64,000 bases of DNA from Pseudomonas sp. RIT-PI-r (GCF_001297015.1 NZ_LIGE01000031.1:1-64000); one strand, 5' to 3'; numbered from the stretch's first letter, positions 48,758 through 57,653 are shown. Notes: generated from the sequence alone by a model not told the origin. Made by a program: numbers and translations.

Positions 48758-49495
48758 ATGAGTTATTTTGATCTAAGAGCGAGTATAGAAGACCTTGCCG
48801 AACGAGCAAAAGGGAACGGCGACTACCTTGCCGAAAATGCCCTCATAGCTCAGTTCAATGGATTACTTAAGGAAGCACAAAATAAAAACTCGAAGCATAG
48901 AGATCTCACCGCTTTACCTGAGTTGCGGAATTATATCTCGCAGAAGGAGTTCTTAAGGGCAATCGACCATTTGATGGCTGCCACAAAATTTCTTGCGCAA
49001 CAATCGTCGGTAAAGTATGGAAAATTCCAGATTCTCAGAGCAGAAACGCAGCTTGCGCAAGACTTCCAGGCCTTGACCGAATTAGGTAAACCCGTCGGTT
49101 TTTTGTTCTTCGATATTGATCATTTCAAAGACCTTAACACTGAGCACACTGAAACTATCGTGGACTTATATGTGCTTAAACCCTTCATGATATTTATCGC
49201 CGATTTGGTTGAAACGCGGGGTTATGGCTACAGTGTCGGTGGAGACGAGTTCATTGTGCTGCTTGGCAACACTAGTGCGCTGGAGTCCGAAGCCTTCGCT
49301 AAGAGGTTACTGGAACAAGCCGCCGCACGCCGATTTGATGTGAATGGTATCGATGTAAATATTACTCTCTCTATCGGGACCTGCTGTTCACAACCAGGCG
49401 ACCTCGCTGTTGATGATGTCCGGACGAAAGCCAACGAAGCTGAAAATTTAGCCAAAAAGCAAGGAAGGAACTGTGTGGTCCGAACCGACCAGTGA
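48758..49495 (+). CDS. Prophage-encoded GGDEF-domain protein
   Basis: A 245-residue soluble protein from the ATG at 48758 (GGGGGGAG upstream). The N-terminal ~100 residues are helical. The C-terminal domain has FFDIDHFKDLN (metal Asp119) and an intact GGDEF motif at residues 161-165 (YSVGGDEFIVLL). The usual loop after the first motif is altered: NTEHTETIVDLYVL stands where N-x-x-x-GHxxGD is typical. No RxxD inhibitory site precedes GGDEF. A nucleotide cyclase, cyclic-di-GMP or otherwise, is likely. No sensor or membrane domain. Cargo, not structural. Confidence 0.82.
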   Translation: MSYFDLRASIEDLAERAKGNGDYLAENALIAQFNGLLKEAQNKNSKHRDLTALPELRNYISQKEFLRAIDHLMAATKFLAQQSSVKYGKFQILRAETQLAQDFQALTELGKPVGFLFFDIDHFKDLNTEHTETIVDLYVLKPFMIFIADLVETRGYGYSVGGDEFIVLLGNTSALESEAFAKRLLEQAAARRFDVNGIDVNITLSIGTCCSQPGDLAVDDVRTKANEAENLAKKQGRNCVVRTDQ

Positions 49496-49540
49496 CACAG
49501 GTCGTGGGCTGTACGAATGAACCCAGAAAGCTGTCGATTT

Positions 49541-49749
49541 TTAAGTCACTTCGGCAATCATCACCGCGAGCGTCATCTTGATAAATTCCTCGATTTTATC
49601 GATGGTCTCCAGGGCGCTGCGGACATTACCGCCGACTTCAGTAGCTCCGCGTTGCTCGACCCAAAGCGTAAGCTCCATGATGGCTGCCTCTAGCGCCAGT
49701 TGGTTTTCGTTGAGTTTTTAGGGCAGGGAAGCAGGCCAGAGTTAGGCAT
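49541..49749 (-). pseudogene. Frameshifted paralogue of the gene at 51377-51586
   Basis: Read on the minus strand it starts MPNSGLLPC and, after a 4-nt net loss relative to the intact copy, continues in another frame as NENQLALEAAIMELTLWVEQRG...IEEFIKMTLAV. The intact gene at 51377-51586 reads almost the same. So this is a decayed duplicate; an internal ATG could still give a shorter product. Confidence 0.75.
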
Positions 49750-50019
49750 TTGCTTTCCCCTGGGGATGAAGCATATACAGCAAGGGAGGCGGGAGTTGGT
49801 TGGGCGCTGGGAATGCAAAATGCCGTACCACTTTTTGTACCATTTCTGTGTTTCTGAGGGGGACTTTAGGGGATAAATACCCCCCTAAAACCCTTTAAAC
49901 CCCCCAGACCAAAAACGCCAGCTAATCCGCCCCCTCTAGCTTTCCCAGGTGTGAGGCAGGAATATTTCCTGCGCATCTGGTAGCGTCAGACTACAAACCT
50001 AACCAAGCGGAAGTACGGG
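49750..50019. other. Spacer, no gene seen
   Basis: Includes a C-rich/AT mixed stretch around 49850-49920; no convincing frame or RNA. Confidence 0.45.
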
Positions 50020-50250
50020 ATGTCAATCAAGGTTGCTGCACCGCTCGTTAACGGCGATTTGTGGGATCCGTTCGGCGAGAGCGCGTCAGGAGAGGACATT
50101 GTAGAACTGATATGCGGTGATGATCTGCGGCCGCCTCCCACGAGTGTGGTCATTACGGTGACTACCGAATCGGGTAAGCGGGTGGAGGTGCGGATTCCGA
50201 ATTCTGACACCGGCACCGCCAGCGTGAGGATTGACGGCAAGACCGTGTAG
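50020..50250 (+). CDS. Small hypothetical protein
   Basis: A 76-residue protein with GGAAG before the ATG. Acidic start, then a beta-rich end (SVVITVTTESGKRVEVRIPNSD). Not recognised. Part of the attR-proximal cargo. Confidence 0.55.
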   Translation: MSIKVAAPLVNGDLWDPFGESASGEDIVELICGDDLRPPPTSVVITVTTESGKRVEVRIPNSDTGTASVRIDGKTV

Positions 50251-50572
50251 AAAATGGGCTGATTTTCTGTCTAAAACTAACCCTGTCTACCGCGTATTCA
50301 CTGACCTAAAACGCGTATAAATGACGGTATGGTTTTAGACAGTTAAATGCTGAGGGCCGCGTAGTGCGTGGCCTATGCACTGTTCCAGCCCATACTGCTG
50401 CATCAGTGGTGTGTTGGGGGGATAAGGCGAGATGTACCCCAACGGAATCCGTCTTCGATCATTTGAGATGCGTAGTTCCATTATCGCGTCGACTAACTGT
50501 AGGATCATGAGTTATTCGGGGTCACCTTGACATAGTGGTGGGCAGTTTTTGCCCACACCACAAAAGTCACGG
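50251..50572. repeat. Spacer with an 11-bp inverted repeat and internal direct repeats
   Basis: CTGTCTAAAAC (50267-50277) pairs with GTTTTAGACAG (50332-50342), and CGCGTAT and CTAAAAC recur between the arms. No gene seen in the remaining spacer. Confidence 0.6.
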
Positions 50573-51118
50573 TTAAGCGGAGGGAACCTTACTGGGAAAT
50601 TCATAAATAAATTTCATCAGCATTTCTGCAAACGCTAGGAGTTCGTGTGCGTCATCTTGGGTCATAAGTGCAATCTCGTGCGTAGCTTCATTTCCTTTTT
50701 TTCTGATGTGGTCGACCCATCCACGCCCATTCGGCGGTATATAGCCTGCATCCGCGAGAAAGTTCACGTAACTTATGAACGCCTCTCCCTCGGCCGCCCC
50801 CTGAGAAACCCCTATGTTCATGAGCAATTTTCGACACAGAAGGACAGAGCCGGTGAATGCACCAGCAGCCGTGCATTGTCTAGCCTCGTCATAAAGAGAC
50901 TCTAGGTCTTTGGGGAGGTGAGCAACGTTGTTGCCAGGCAAAATTCCGGGGAGCTGAGACTTTCCATTTCCCCAGTACGTCGGATTTGAGCAATGGCTGC
51001 AAACATAGATGTGTTGATTCTCTGACGAGTAATAGCCTCTTGAACTCGCTACCGTGTTGTTGCAGAACCCGCACTTAAATTGCTTTGAAACGATCCCCGC
51101 TATGTTTACCCAAGACAT
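50573..51118 (-). CDS. Zinc-ribbon DUF4145 protein
   Basis: A 181-residue protein from the ATG at 51118, with AAGGAGG upstream; the frame's extension to 51214 is unlikely. An N-terminal zinc ribbon (Cys16/Cys19 and Cys40/Cys43) precedes a DUF4145 domain (YDEARQCTAAGAFTGSVLLCRKLLM; GWVDHIRKKGNEATHE). DUF4145 is often found in or near restriction and other defence loci, but no activity is established. Minus strand, likely expressed in the lysogen. Confidence 0.78.
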   Translation of the reverse strand: MSWVNIAGIVSKQFKCGFCNNTVASSRGYYSSENQHIYVCSHCSNPTYWGNGKSQLPGILPGNNVAHLPKDLESLYDEARQCTAAGAFTGSVLLCRKLLMNIGVSQGAAEGEAFISYVNFLADAGYIPPNGRGWVDHIRKKGNEATHEIALMTQDDAHELLAFAEMLMKFIYEFPSKVPSA

Positions 51119-51376
51119 GTTCCGCCTCCTTCTGATGGCAGTTGATGCTATCCCATCTTGAGGATATCTAGGTCTAAATTTTGTAGGACGCCTTTGCAGA
51201 CGGATTCTGCGCAAAACCTACGTCGGACGCCGCACGTTTCCGCTCGCATGAGCACAAAAATCGGTTGTTTTGCCATGAAAGAAAATGGCTTTTATCCTTT
51301 AAAACAACAGATTAGGTTTTTTCAGTCCCCTGCATGGGGTGCTAGGGGCGAGTGCGACGGTCTGGACAGACTTCTG

Positions 51377-51586
51377 TCATTCGGGAGCCATAAGTACCGC
51401 GAGCGTCATCTTGATGAATTCTTCGTTCTTGTCGATTGTCCAGAGTGCACCGCGAACGTTCTCGGCGACATCGGCCGATCCGCGCTGCTCAACCCAGTTG
51501 GATAGTTCCATGATGGCGGCCTTGAGGGCGAGCTGGTTTTCGTTGATCTTGAATAGCAGGGAAGGGAGCAGATCAGAATTTGGCAT
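51377..51586 (-). CDS. Small phage-end protein, intact copy of a duplicated gene
   Basis: A 69-residue helical protein with GGAGG before the ATG. The core NENQLALKAAIMELSNWVEQRG...EEFIKMTLAV is shared with the frameshifted copy at 49541-49749. Function not recognised; preserved coding and ribosome-binding site indicate a real gene. Confidence 0.7.
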   Translation of the reverse strand: MPNSDLLPSLLFKINENQLALKAAIMELSNWVEQRGSADVAENVRGALWTIDKNEEFIKMTLAVLMAPE

Positions 51587-51747
51587 TGGGCGTTCCTCCG
51601 TGAGATAGCCCAGCGTAGCACCGTGTTACATGAAGGGTGTTTTACGTTTGGCAGGACGCCGGAGAAGGGAGAACGAGCAGAAAGTTTTGTAACGCGGACC
51701 AAAAAGTTTTGTAACGCTTCAGCTAGCGCGGCGGAAATCTCATCAAA

Positions 51748-51855
51748 CAGAAACGACAAAGCCCTGAATAATCAGGGCTTTGTCGGTACAAAATATGGCG
51801 GAGGCGATGGGATTCGAACTCATGGACCTGTTACAGTCGACGGTTTTCAAGACCG
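51748..51855. repeat. Right 108-bp direct repeat (attR region)
   Basis: Matches 7993-8100 at 106 of 108 positions; the identical 61-bp core (51795-51855) is the 3' part of the intact tRNA-Ser gene. Confidence 0.95.
51756..51783 (-). terminator. Phage-borne copy of the tRNA-Ser terminator
   Basis: The same 12-bp stem and ATAA loop as 8001-8028, directly downstream of the tRNA. The phage therefore restores both the tRNA 3' end and its terminator. Confidence 0.75.
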
Positions 51856-51883
51856 TTGCCTTAAACCACTCGGCCACACCTCC
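51796..51883 (-). tRNA. tRNA-Ser(UGA), intact
   Basis: An 88-nt class II tRNA with encoded CCA. Acceptor stem GGAGGTG with CGCCTCC, anticodon loop CTTGAAA giving UGA, long variable arm as expected for serine. Its 3' 60 nt come from the phage and the 5' part from the host, so the gene stays functional after integration. Confidence 0.96.
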
Positions 51884-52005
51884 GTTGCGTTGCGGGCGCC
51901 ATAATACCTGAATGAAACACACTGTCAAACTCTCTGCATGGCTTGTTACAGAGCGTCTGTTATGATCTTTGCGACTGAACGTTTCAAACCAACAGGAGTG
52001 TCGCC

Positions 52006-52677
52006 ATGCGCGAACAGGATTACGCAGTTAATAACGGCGTGCAGGCTGAGCAGCTAGAGGTTAGCCGCGTCCTGCGCAACACATACGGCCTACTGGCTCT
52101 CACCCTTGCATTCAGCGGTGTGATGGCTTTCGTTGCCCAGCAGATGCGCGTTGGCTACCCGAATATTTTCGTGGTGCTGATCGGCTTCTACGGGTTGTTC
52201 TTCCTTACCAACAAACTGCGTGATTCCGCGTGGGGCCTGGTGTCCGCATTCGCGCTGACCGGTTTCATGGGTTTCCTGCTCGGCCCGATCCTCAACCGCT
52301 ATCTGGGCATGCAGGGCGGCGCTGAAGTGGTCAGCTCGGCGTTCGCAATGACTGCACTGGTGTTCGGTGGTCTGTCGGCCTACGTGCTGATTACCCGCAA
52401 GGACATGAGCTTCCTCGGTGGTTTCATCACCGCCGGTTTCTTCGTGTTGCTGGGAGCAACGCTGGCAAGCTTCTTCTTCCAGATCAGCGGCCTGCAACTG
52501 GCGATCAGCGCAGGTTTCGTGCTGTTTTCGTCGGTGTGCATCCTGTTCCAGACCAGCGCCATCATTCACGGCGGCGAGCGTAACTACATCATGGCGACCA
52601 TCAGCCTGTATGTATCGATCTACAACCTGTTCGTCAGCTTGTTGCAGATCTTCGGCATCATGAGCCGCGACGACTGA
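52006..52677 (+). CDS. yccA: Bax inhibitor-1 / YccA family membrane protein
   Basis: A 223-residue protein with about seven hydrophobic spans and a short N-terminal cytoplasmic tail. The family pattern LRNTYGLLALTLAFSGVMAF at the start and YVSIYNLFVSLLQIFG at the end fit. E. coli YccA modulates the FtsH protease. First host gene right of the prophage; followed by an intrinsic terminator. Confidence 0.93.
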   Translation: MREQDYAVNNGVQAEQLEVSRVLRNTYGLLALTLAFSGVMAFVAQQMRVGYPNIFVVLIGFYGLFFLTNKLRDSAWGLVSAFALTGFMGFLLGPILNRYLGMQGGAEVVSSAFAMTALVFGGLSAYVLITRKDMSFLGGFITAGFFVLLGATLASFFFQISGLQLAISAGFVLFSSVCILFQTSAIIHGGERNYIMATISLYVSIYNLFVSLLQIFGIMSRDD

Positions 52678-52698
52678 TCGCAGTCTGTGAAATAACGA

Positions 52699-52722
52699 AA
52701 AACCCGCCTAGGCGGGTTTTTT
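52699..52722 (+). terminator. Terminator of yccA
   Basis: AAACCCGCC/GGCGGGTTT stem with a two-base loop and T-run. Confidence 0.85.
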
Positions 52723-52756
52723 GTTGTCTGCGTGAAAGTGGTGAGGCCATGCTCGG

Positions 52757-53086
52757 CTAATTGATCACGATGCTGCCGTCGACCTGCTGCTTGTAGATGG
52801 TGTAGGGCAGCAGAAAAGTATCGAGTGCCCCGGATATCACCGCATCGATCAACACCACAGGAATCGCGGCGTTTTTGTAGTCGTCGGCCTCCACGCCTTC
52901 GCCCAGAGGGGCATGCAAACTGCAGAAATCGTAGGCGAGGCCGCTGTAGATTCTTGGCACCGCCCCGCAATAACTCTTCTGTTTCTTGAGGCTGTCCACC
53001 GCGGCCTGATCATTGCGCACCACGGTTTGAACTGTCCCGCAACCGCCTAGCATCAACGCCGCCAGTATCATTGCCTGAATTCTCAT
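52757..53086 (-). CDS. YceK/YidQ family lipoprotein
   Basis: A 109-residue protein from the ATG at 53086 (a TTG at 53095 is an alternative). Signal peptide with lipobox LGGC, then a segment ending in FLLPYTIYKQ, common to YceK-type proteins of unknown role. Convergent with yccA. Confidence 0.8.
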   Translation of the reverse strand: MRIQAMILAALMLGGCGTVQTVVRNDQAAVDSLKKQKSYCGAVPRIYSGLAYDFCSLHAPLGEGVEADDYKNAAIPVVLIDAVISGALDTFLLPYTIYKQQVDGSIVIN

Positions 53087-53144
53087 TGCCGCCAATCCTT
53101 CGCCGGAAAAACCTCAATCTACGCCGAACATGCTGAAAAAGCAC

Positions 53145-53582
53145 TTACGCCATCGGCGGCAATCGGCGTTTGACCGGTGTCTTCTTGACAATCGCAGTAT
53201 TGGTTTCCGCCAGAGTATTGAGCCGGTCGAGAAGGGTGTCCAGTTGCTCCATCGAGCGCACGTGCAGACGGGCGATAAAGCAGTCCTCGCCGGTGACCTT
53301 GTCGCACTCGGTAAACTCTGGAATCGCCAGAATCTGCCGCTCCACTTCCTGCAATTGCCCCGGCAGTGGCCGCACGCGAACGATTGCCTGTAGCTGGTAA
53401 CCGAAGCATTTCGGGTCGATTTCGACGGTATAACCTTTGAGCACACCGCGCTCTTCAAGCCTGCGCAAACGTTCGGCCACGCTCGGCGAAGACAACCCGC
53501 TCAGCTGTGCTAGCGCCTTGAGCGAGCGCCGCGAATCTTCCATCAATGCGCTGATGAGGATCTGGTCTATATCGTCTGTCAT
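53145..53582 (-). CDS. Lrp/AsnC-family transcriptional regulator
   Basis: A 145-residue protein. An N-terminal HTH (DSRRSLKALAQLSGLSSPSVAERLRRLEERG) is followed by the RAM ligand-binding domain (ALRVRPLPGQ-type strand, then EDCFIARLHVRSMEQLDTLLDRL). Divergent from the DMT exporter at 53732, which it probably controls in response to an amino acid. Confidence 0.92.
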   Translation of the reverse strand: MTDDIDQILISALMEDSRRSLKALAQLSGLSSPSVAERLRRLEERGVLKGYTVEIDPKCFGYQLQAIVRVRPLPGQLQEVERQILAIPEFTECDKVTGEDCFIARLHVRSMEQLDTLLDRLNTLAETNTAIVKKTPVKRRLPPMA

Positions 53583-53731
53583 GAGCTGATTCCAGGATTA
53601 GGCCACTGAGGGAAACCACCCTCGATAAAAAAGGCAAAAATTAAGTTTAGCCTGCTTTTTACTCTGGAGAACAGGTGGTTGGGCTTGACATACTTTTGTC
53701 ACGTTTTCAGCAAATGCTCAGGAGATTGATG

Positions 53732-54631
53732 ATGGACAACCCAATCCGTCGCGGCACATTTGAAATGACTGCGGCCATGCTTATCTCTGGGACGATCGGC
53801 TGGTTCGTCCTGGTGTCCGGGCAACCGGTGCTCGACGTGGTGTTCTGGCGCTGTGTGTTCGGCGCAGGCACCTTGCTGCTGATTTGCGCGGCCTTCGGCT
53901 TTTTGCGTCCGGGTATCCTGACCCGCACGACGTTCTTGCTGGCGGTGCTCAGTGGTGTAGCGATTGTCGGTAACTGGGTGCTGTTGTTTGCTTCTTATTC
54001 GCGCGCTTCGATAGCCATCGGCACGGCCGTGTACAACGTGCAGCCGTTCATGCTGGTCGGTTTGGCGGCGCTGTTTCTTGGCGAGAAAATCACCTTGCAG
54101 AAGCTGTTCTGGCTGGCGATTTCGTTTATCGGCATGCTGGCGATTGTCAGTGCCCATGGTACGCAAGGCGAGGGCGGCAACGACTACCTGCTGGGCATCG
54201 GCCTGGCATTGGGCGCGGCGTTGCTCTATGCGATTGCGGCGCTGATCATCAAGCGCCTGACGGGCACACCGCCCCACCTGATCGCACTGGTTCAAGTGTG
54301 CACCGGCGTGTTGTTACTCGCCCCGTTTGCGCACTTTTCTGCGCTGCCGCAAGTCCCCGGTGCCTGGGCCAGTCTGGTGACGCTGGGCATCGTCCACACC
54401 GGCCTGATGTATGTGTTGCTGTATGGCGCGATCCAGAAACTGCCGACGGCGTTGACCGGTGCACTGTCGTTTATCTACCCGATCGCGGCGATCTTCGTCG
54501 ATTGGTTTGCCTTTGGCCATCGCCTGGAAACCCTGCAATGGCTCGGGGTGGCAGCGATCCTGCTGGCGGCCGCCGGCATGCAACAGGGGTGGGGCGTGAA
54601 ATCCCGGGCCGCGGTGGCTGCGCGGCCCTAA
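53732..54631 (+). CDS. DMT (EamA) family transporter
   Basis: A 299-residue protein with about ten hydrophobic spans in two EamA repeats (first ends near YNVQPFMLVGLAALFLGEKI; second near LSFIYPIAAIFVDWFAFGHRL). The start is either ATG of the tandem pair at 53729/53732; the second has better spacing to GGAG. Probably exports an amino acid or similar metabolite under the divergent Lrp regulator. Confidence 0.9.
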   Translation: MDNPIRRGTFEMTAAMLISGTIGWFVLVSGQPVLDVVFWRCVFGAGTLLLICAAFGFLRPGILTRTTFLLAVLSGVAIVGNWVLLFASYSRASIAIGTAVYNVQPFMLVGLAALFLGEKITLQKLFWLAISFIGMLAIVSAHGTQGEGGNDYLLGIGLALGAALLYAIAALIIKRLTGTPPHLIALVQVCTGVLLLAPFAHFSALPQVPGAWASLVTLGIVHTGLMYVLLYGAIQKLPTALTGALSFIYPIAAIFVDWFAFGHRLETLQWLGVAAILLAAAGMQQGWGVKSRAAVAARP

Positions 54632-56529
54632 ATGGCCTTGATCAGTTCCTTGAACAGACCTTTCAACTGTTGGTTACCGGCATCCACCAAATGGTTGTCA
54701 TCGAAGTACCAGGCCACGCCGTCCCTGGACCCCATACAAGTACCTGCCGGGCAAAGGTACGGCGTCGGATCGATCACCGTTGCATGGCAGCGTTTGGCGG
54801 CTGCCTCAATGGTGTAGTTGGCGATTCTGTTGCGTTTTTCATACTCGCTCAGCGTGATCGAAATATCGGCGTTCTGCCGGAACAGGCGTTGATTAAGATT
54901 CAGGCCTTTGTAGACGCTGAAGGGCATTTCCGGGATCGGCCTGACGATGTAAACCGGGTGGTTTTCGGCAATCGAGCAAACGGTCTTGCTGTATTCGGCG
55001 ATGTAGGCGTCGACAAAAGCTGCATCGCCAGAATGCGGGCTGTCCGGAAAGTGAATGCGGTAATTGTTGCTTCTCCCGGGATCGGCATACAGCGCGGCGC
55101 GGCTGAACAGCACTACCGGAACGCCCGGGAAGTCAGTCTTCAACACGCGCAGCTTTTCATCGTTGAAGGCGCGGCATTTGTCTTGCAGGTCCTTGTCGCG
55201 CATTTCGAAGTTCAGCAAGGGCGGGCAGCCGCCGCGCGACCAGGACAGTGCGGCTTGCGGATTACTCATCTGTACGGCGGCAGCGGTGGATTGCGCGTGA
55301 CTGTCACCGAACAGAATCACCGAGATTTCGCCTTTGCCCAATTTGCAGTCAGCCGCAGCGTAGCGGTTGGGATAGCACTCTTGTGGATACAGTTTGCTGG
55401 TGTATTCGGGCTGACCGAGGTCGACAAATGCCAGGCGGGCATCCGGATATTGCTTCACCAGCGAGGAGGTTGCGGCCGAAAAACCGATGACGCCGACGAT
55501 CAGCGAGGCAAACTTGAACAGTGTGCGTGGTGCGGTACCTGTTCTGCTGACCTTCGATTCGACCCAGTAGTAGGAGACGGCGCCGAGCAACAGTGAAAGA
55601 GCGATGGCGCCCAGCACATGCGGCCAACTGCTCAACAGTCCGCACAGATACAGAAGCACCACCAGCGGCCAGTGCCAGAGGTAGACGGAGTAGGAAATGC
55701 TGCCGGTGAATTGCAGGATTTCATTGCGACTGAAGAGCGACTGGCGGTTGCTGTAGATCACCAGCAGGGTACCGATCACTGGTAGCAGGGCGAGATAACC
55801 CGGCCAAAGATCTTCTTCCGAAAAATACGTAACGCTGAGGGCGATCGCCAAGAGTCCAGCTCCCTCACACAGCGCACTGTTGCGGCGGCTGAGAGCCAGA
55901 GGAAAAACAAAGGCCAGACCGCCGACGATCATCTCCCAGGCGCGGGTGGGCAGCATGTAAAAGGCAAAAACCGGGTGGGTTTTACTCAAGTAAACCGAAG
56001 CACCGAGCGAGATGGCCGCCAGCACGACCAAGGCGATTTTGCTTGTGCGCTCGCCACAATATTTGCACAGCCCCATCATCAAAAGGGGGTAAAGCAGGTA
56101 GAACTGCCACTCAACCGACAGCGACCAGGTGTGCAGCAACCAGTTTTCGTGCAGCGGTGCGTCGAAGTAATTGCCGTCTTTGGCGAAGAGGAAATTGGAA
56201 CTGAACAGCAGGCTGCTCTTGATCGTGCGAATCGTCTCGCGAAAATCATCCAGCGGCAGGTACACGTAGCCGAAGATCAGCAGCGCGATACACAGGGTCA
56301 GCAGCGCCGGAATGATGCGTCGGGCACGAGATGCATAGAAGCCGAGAAGGGAGAAGTTTCGTTGCTGCAAACCCGTGACGATGATCCCCGTCATCAGGAA
56401 ACCGGAGATTACGAAGAATATGTCAACGCCGACAAAACCGCCGTCAAAGCCCGGAATCCTGAAGTGAAAAAGCACTACCGCGAGAACGGCAAGCGCCCGT
56501 AAAGCATTGATATTCTTCCTGAATTGCAT
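54628..56529 (-). CDS. Membrane acyltransferase with SGNH domain (OafA/YrhL type)
   Basis: A 633-residue protein. The N-terminal acyltransferase-3 domain has about ten spans (INALRALAVLAVVLFHF with the catalytic-type histidine; FFVISGFLM; SLSVEWQFYLLYPL). The C-terminal ~250 residues form a periplasmic SGNH domain (ILFGDSHAQS and a late DDNHLVDAG). Such proteins O-acetylate surface polysaccharide or other cell-envelope sugars. Overlaps the end of the convergent DMT gene by 4 nt. Confidence 0.93.
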   Translation of the reverse strand: MQFRKNINALRALAVLAVVLFHFRIPGFDGGFVGVDIFFVISGFLMTGIIVTGLQQRNFSLLGFYASRARRIIPALLTLCIALLIFGYVYLPLDDFRETIRTIKSSLLFSSNFLFAKDGNYFDAPLHENWLLHTWSLSVEWQFYLLYPLLMMGLCKYCGERTSKIALVVLAAISLGASVYLSKTHPVFAFYMLPTRAWEMIVGGLAFVFPLALSRRNSALCEGAGLLAIALSVTYFSEEDLWPGYLALLPVIGTLLVIYSNRQSLFSRNEILQFTGSISYSVYLWHWPLVVLLYLCGLLSSWPHVLGAIALSLLLGAVSYYWVESKVSRTGTAPRTLFKFASLIVGVIGFSAATSSLVKQYPDARLAFVDLGQPEYTSKLYPQECYPNRYAAADCKLGKGEISVILFGDSHAQSTAAAVQMSNPQAALSWSRGGCPPLLNFEMRDKDLQDKCRAFNDEKLRVLKTDFPGVPVVLFSRAALYADPGRSNNYRIHFPDSPHSGDAAFVDAYIAEYSKTVCSIAENHPVYIVRPIPEMPFSVYKGLNLNQRLFRQNADISITLSEYEKRNRIANYTIEAAAKRCHATVIDPTPYLCPAGTCMGSRDGVAWYFDDNHLVDAGNQQLKGLFKELIKAI

Positions 56530-56612
56530 TTATGCATCCATGACACGTCCACTGTGATGGCGCATTGTAATGATCCTGTCGGCTTTGTTACATGGAAATT
56601 ATCCGGCGCTGC

Positions 56613-57653
56613 TCAGATGTTCCAGCGTGGCGCCGTTAGCGCCAGGCGCTGGCGCATCTCGCCGATGTTGGCGGCGAGTTGCCGGGTCAACAGGCGATAG
56701 CCATCCAGCGTGCTGTAGACCGGTGCATCCAGGCTGGCGTCGGGCAATTCCAGCGGGCGCTCCAGCCGTTGTGATGCACCGGTCTTCAACGCCCGCGCCA
56801 TGCCGATCAATTGCACACGAATCTGTCGGTGTTCAGACTTCAACGCGGTTCGCAGATGGGCCATGGCCTGTGGGTCGTTGGTGTCTGGCCGGGTATTGCC
56901 GAGGATCTCCAGCGTGCTGATGCACATGCGCAGGTTGCGCTGGATGGCATCGAGCTCGGTCATGGAAATCTTCACTTCCTTGGACACCGATGGCATCAGC
57001 GAACGCAGTTGCACCATCACGGCACCCAAGCGGCTCATCAGCTTCAAATGCTCATCGGCGCTCACCGCCTGGCCGCTGATGATGCGGCCGTACACCGTGG
57101 CGCAATCGCGCAAGGCGTCGGCGAGGTTGTAGCGCCACGAGTACACGGCGTACAGCGGCAGAGCGAAAGAGAAGGCCAGAGCGAGGGCAATGCCGATCAG
57201 AATGTCGACGCCGCGCCACAAGCCGTCGGTGATCGGATTGTCGCCATGCCCGGCAACAATGAACACGGTGATCGCCGAGAGCAGGGCGGTATAACCCCCT
57301 TTGCCAATCGCGTGATAAGAAAAAAAACCGCAGACCACCGCCATCGCAAAATACGTCAGCCACGGCATGCCGAGCCACGCCTGCTGCGCCACCAGCAACA
57401 AACCGACGCCGGCGCCGATCAAGGTGCCGGTGGCGCGTTCGGCGGCTTTTTTACCGATGTTGCCGTGGTGCTGCAAACCGCCGATCACCACCAGCATGGT
57501 CACCGAGGCCCACTCACCGTGGGGCAGGTTGATGCCGGTGGTCAGCAGGATCGTTGCCAGCAACCCGAGGGCCACGCGCACTGCATGAATCAGCCGCGCG
57601 TGCCGGTAGCGTCGATAAGGATCAAGCAACGGACGCAGGACACGGCGCAGCAA
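56613..57653 (-). CDS. FUSC-family inner-membrane efflux protein (AaeB-like)
   Basis: A 346-residue protein from TTG 57653; a CTG at 57686 that would add STYSTHRLPP upstream is a plausible earlier start. Six or so spans (LGLLATILLTTGINLP; ASVTMLVVIGGLQHHGNIGKKAAER) are followed by a cytoplasmic helical tail. With the HlyD and DUF3302 genes upstream it forms an aaeXAB-like efflux operon, likely for aromatic acids or other toxic compounds. Confidence 0.88.
   Translation of the reverse strand: MLRRVLRPLLDPYRRYRHARLIHAVRVALGLLATILLTTGINLPHGEWASVTMLVVIGGLQHHGNIGKKAAERATGTLIGAGVGLLLVAQQAWLGMPWLTYFAMAVVCGFFSYHAIGKGGYTALLSAITVFIVAGHGDNPITDGLWRGVDILIGIALALAFSFALPLYAVYSWRYNLADALRDCATVYGRIISGQAVSADEHLKLMSRLGAVMVQLRSLMPSVSKEVKISMTELDAIQRNLRMCISTLEILGNTRPDTNDPQAMAHLRTALKSEHRQIRVQLIGMARALKTGASQRLERPLELPDASLDAPVYSTLDGYRLLTRQLAANIGEMRQRLALTAPRWNI

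Larger units (their letters stand above)
8040..51855. mobile_element. Temperate prophage, lambda-like regulation/head with P2-like contractile tail
   Basis: A 43.8-kb element between two identical 61-bp copies of the tRNA-Ser(UGA) 3' end. The integrase is next to the left junction. The phage copy of the 3' end rebuilds an intact tRNA at the right junction. All modules expected of a functional phage are present: immunity, replication, packaging, head, tail, lysis. I saw no disrupted essential gene, but inducibility cannot be judged from sequence. Confidence 0.95.

Noticed and set aside
54298..55596. A 432-codon plus-strand frame overlapping the DMT and acyltransferase genes
   Set aside because: It overlaps two well-supported genes in other frames and shows no recognisable domain.
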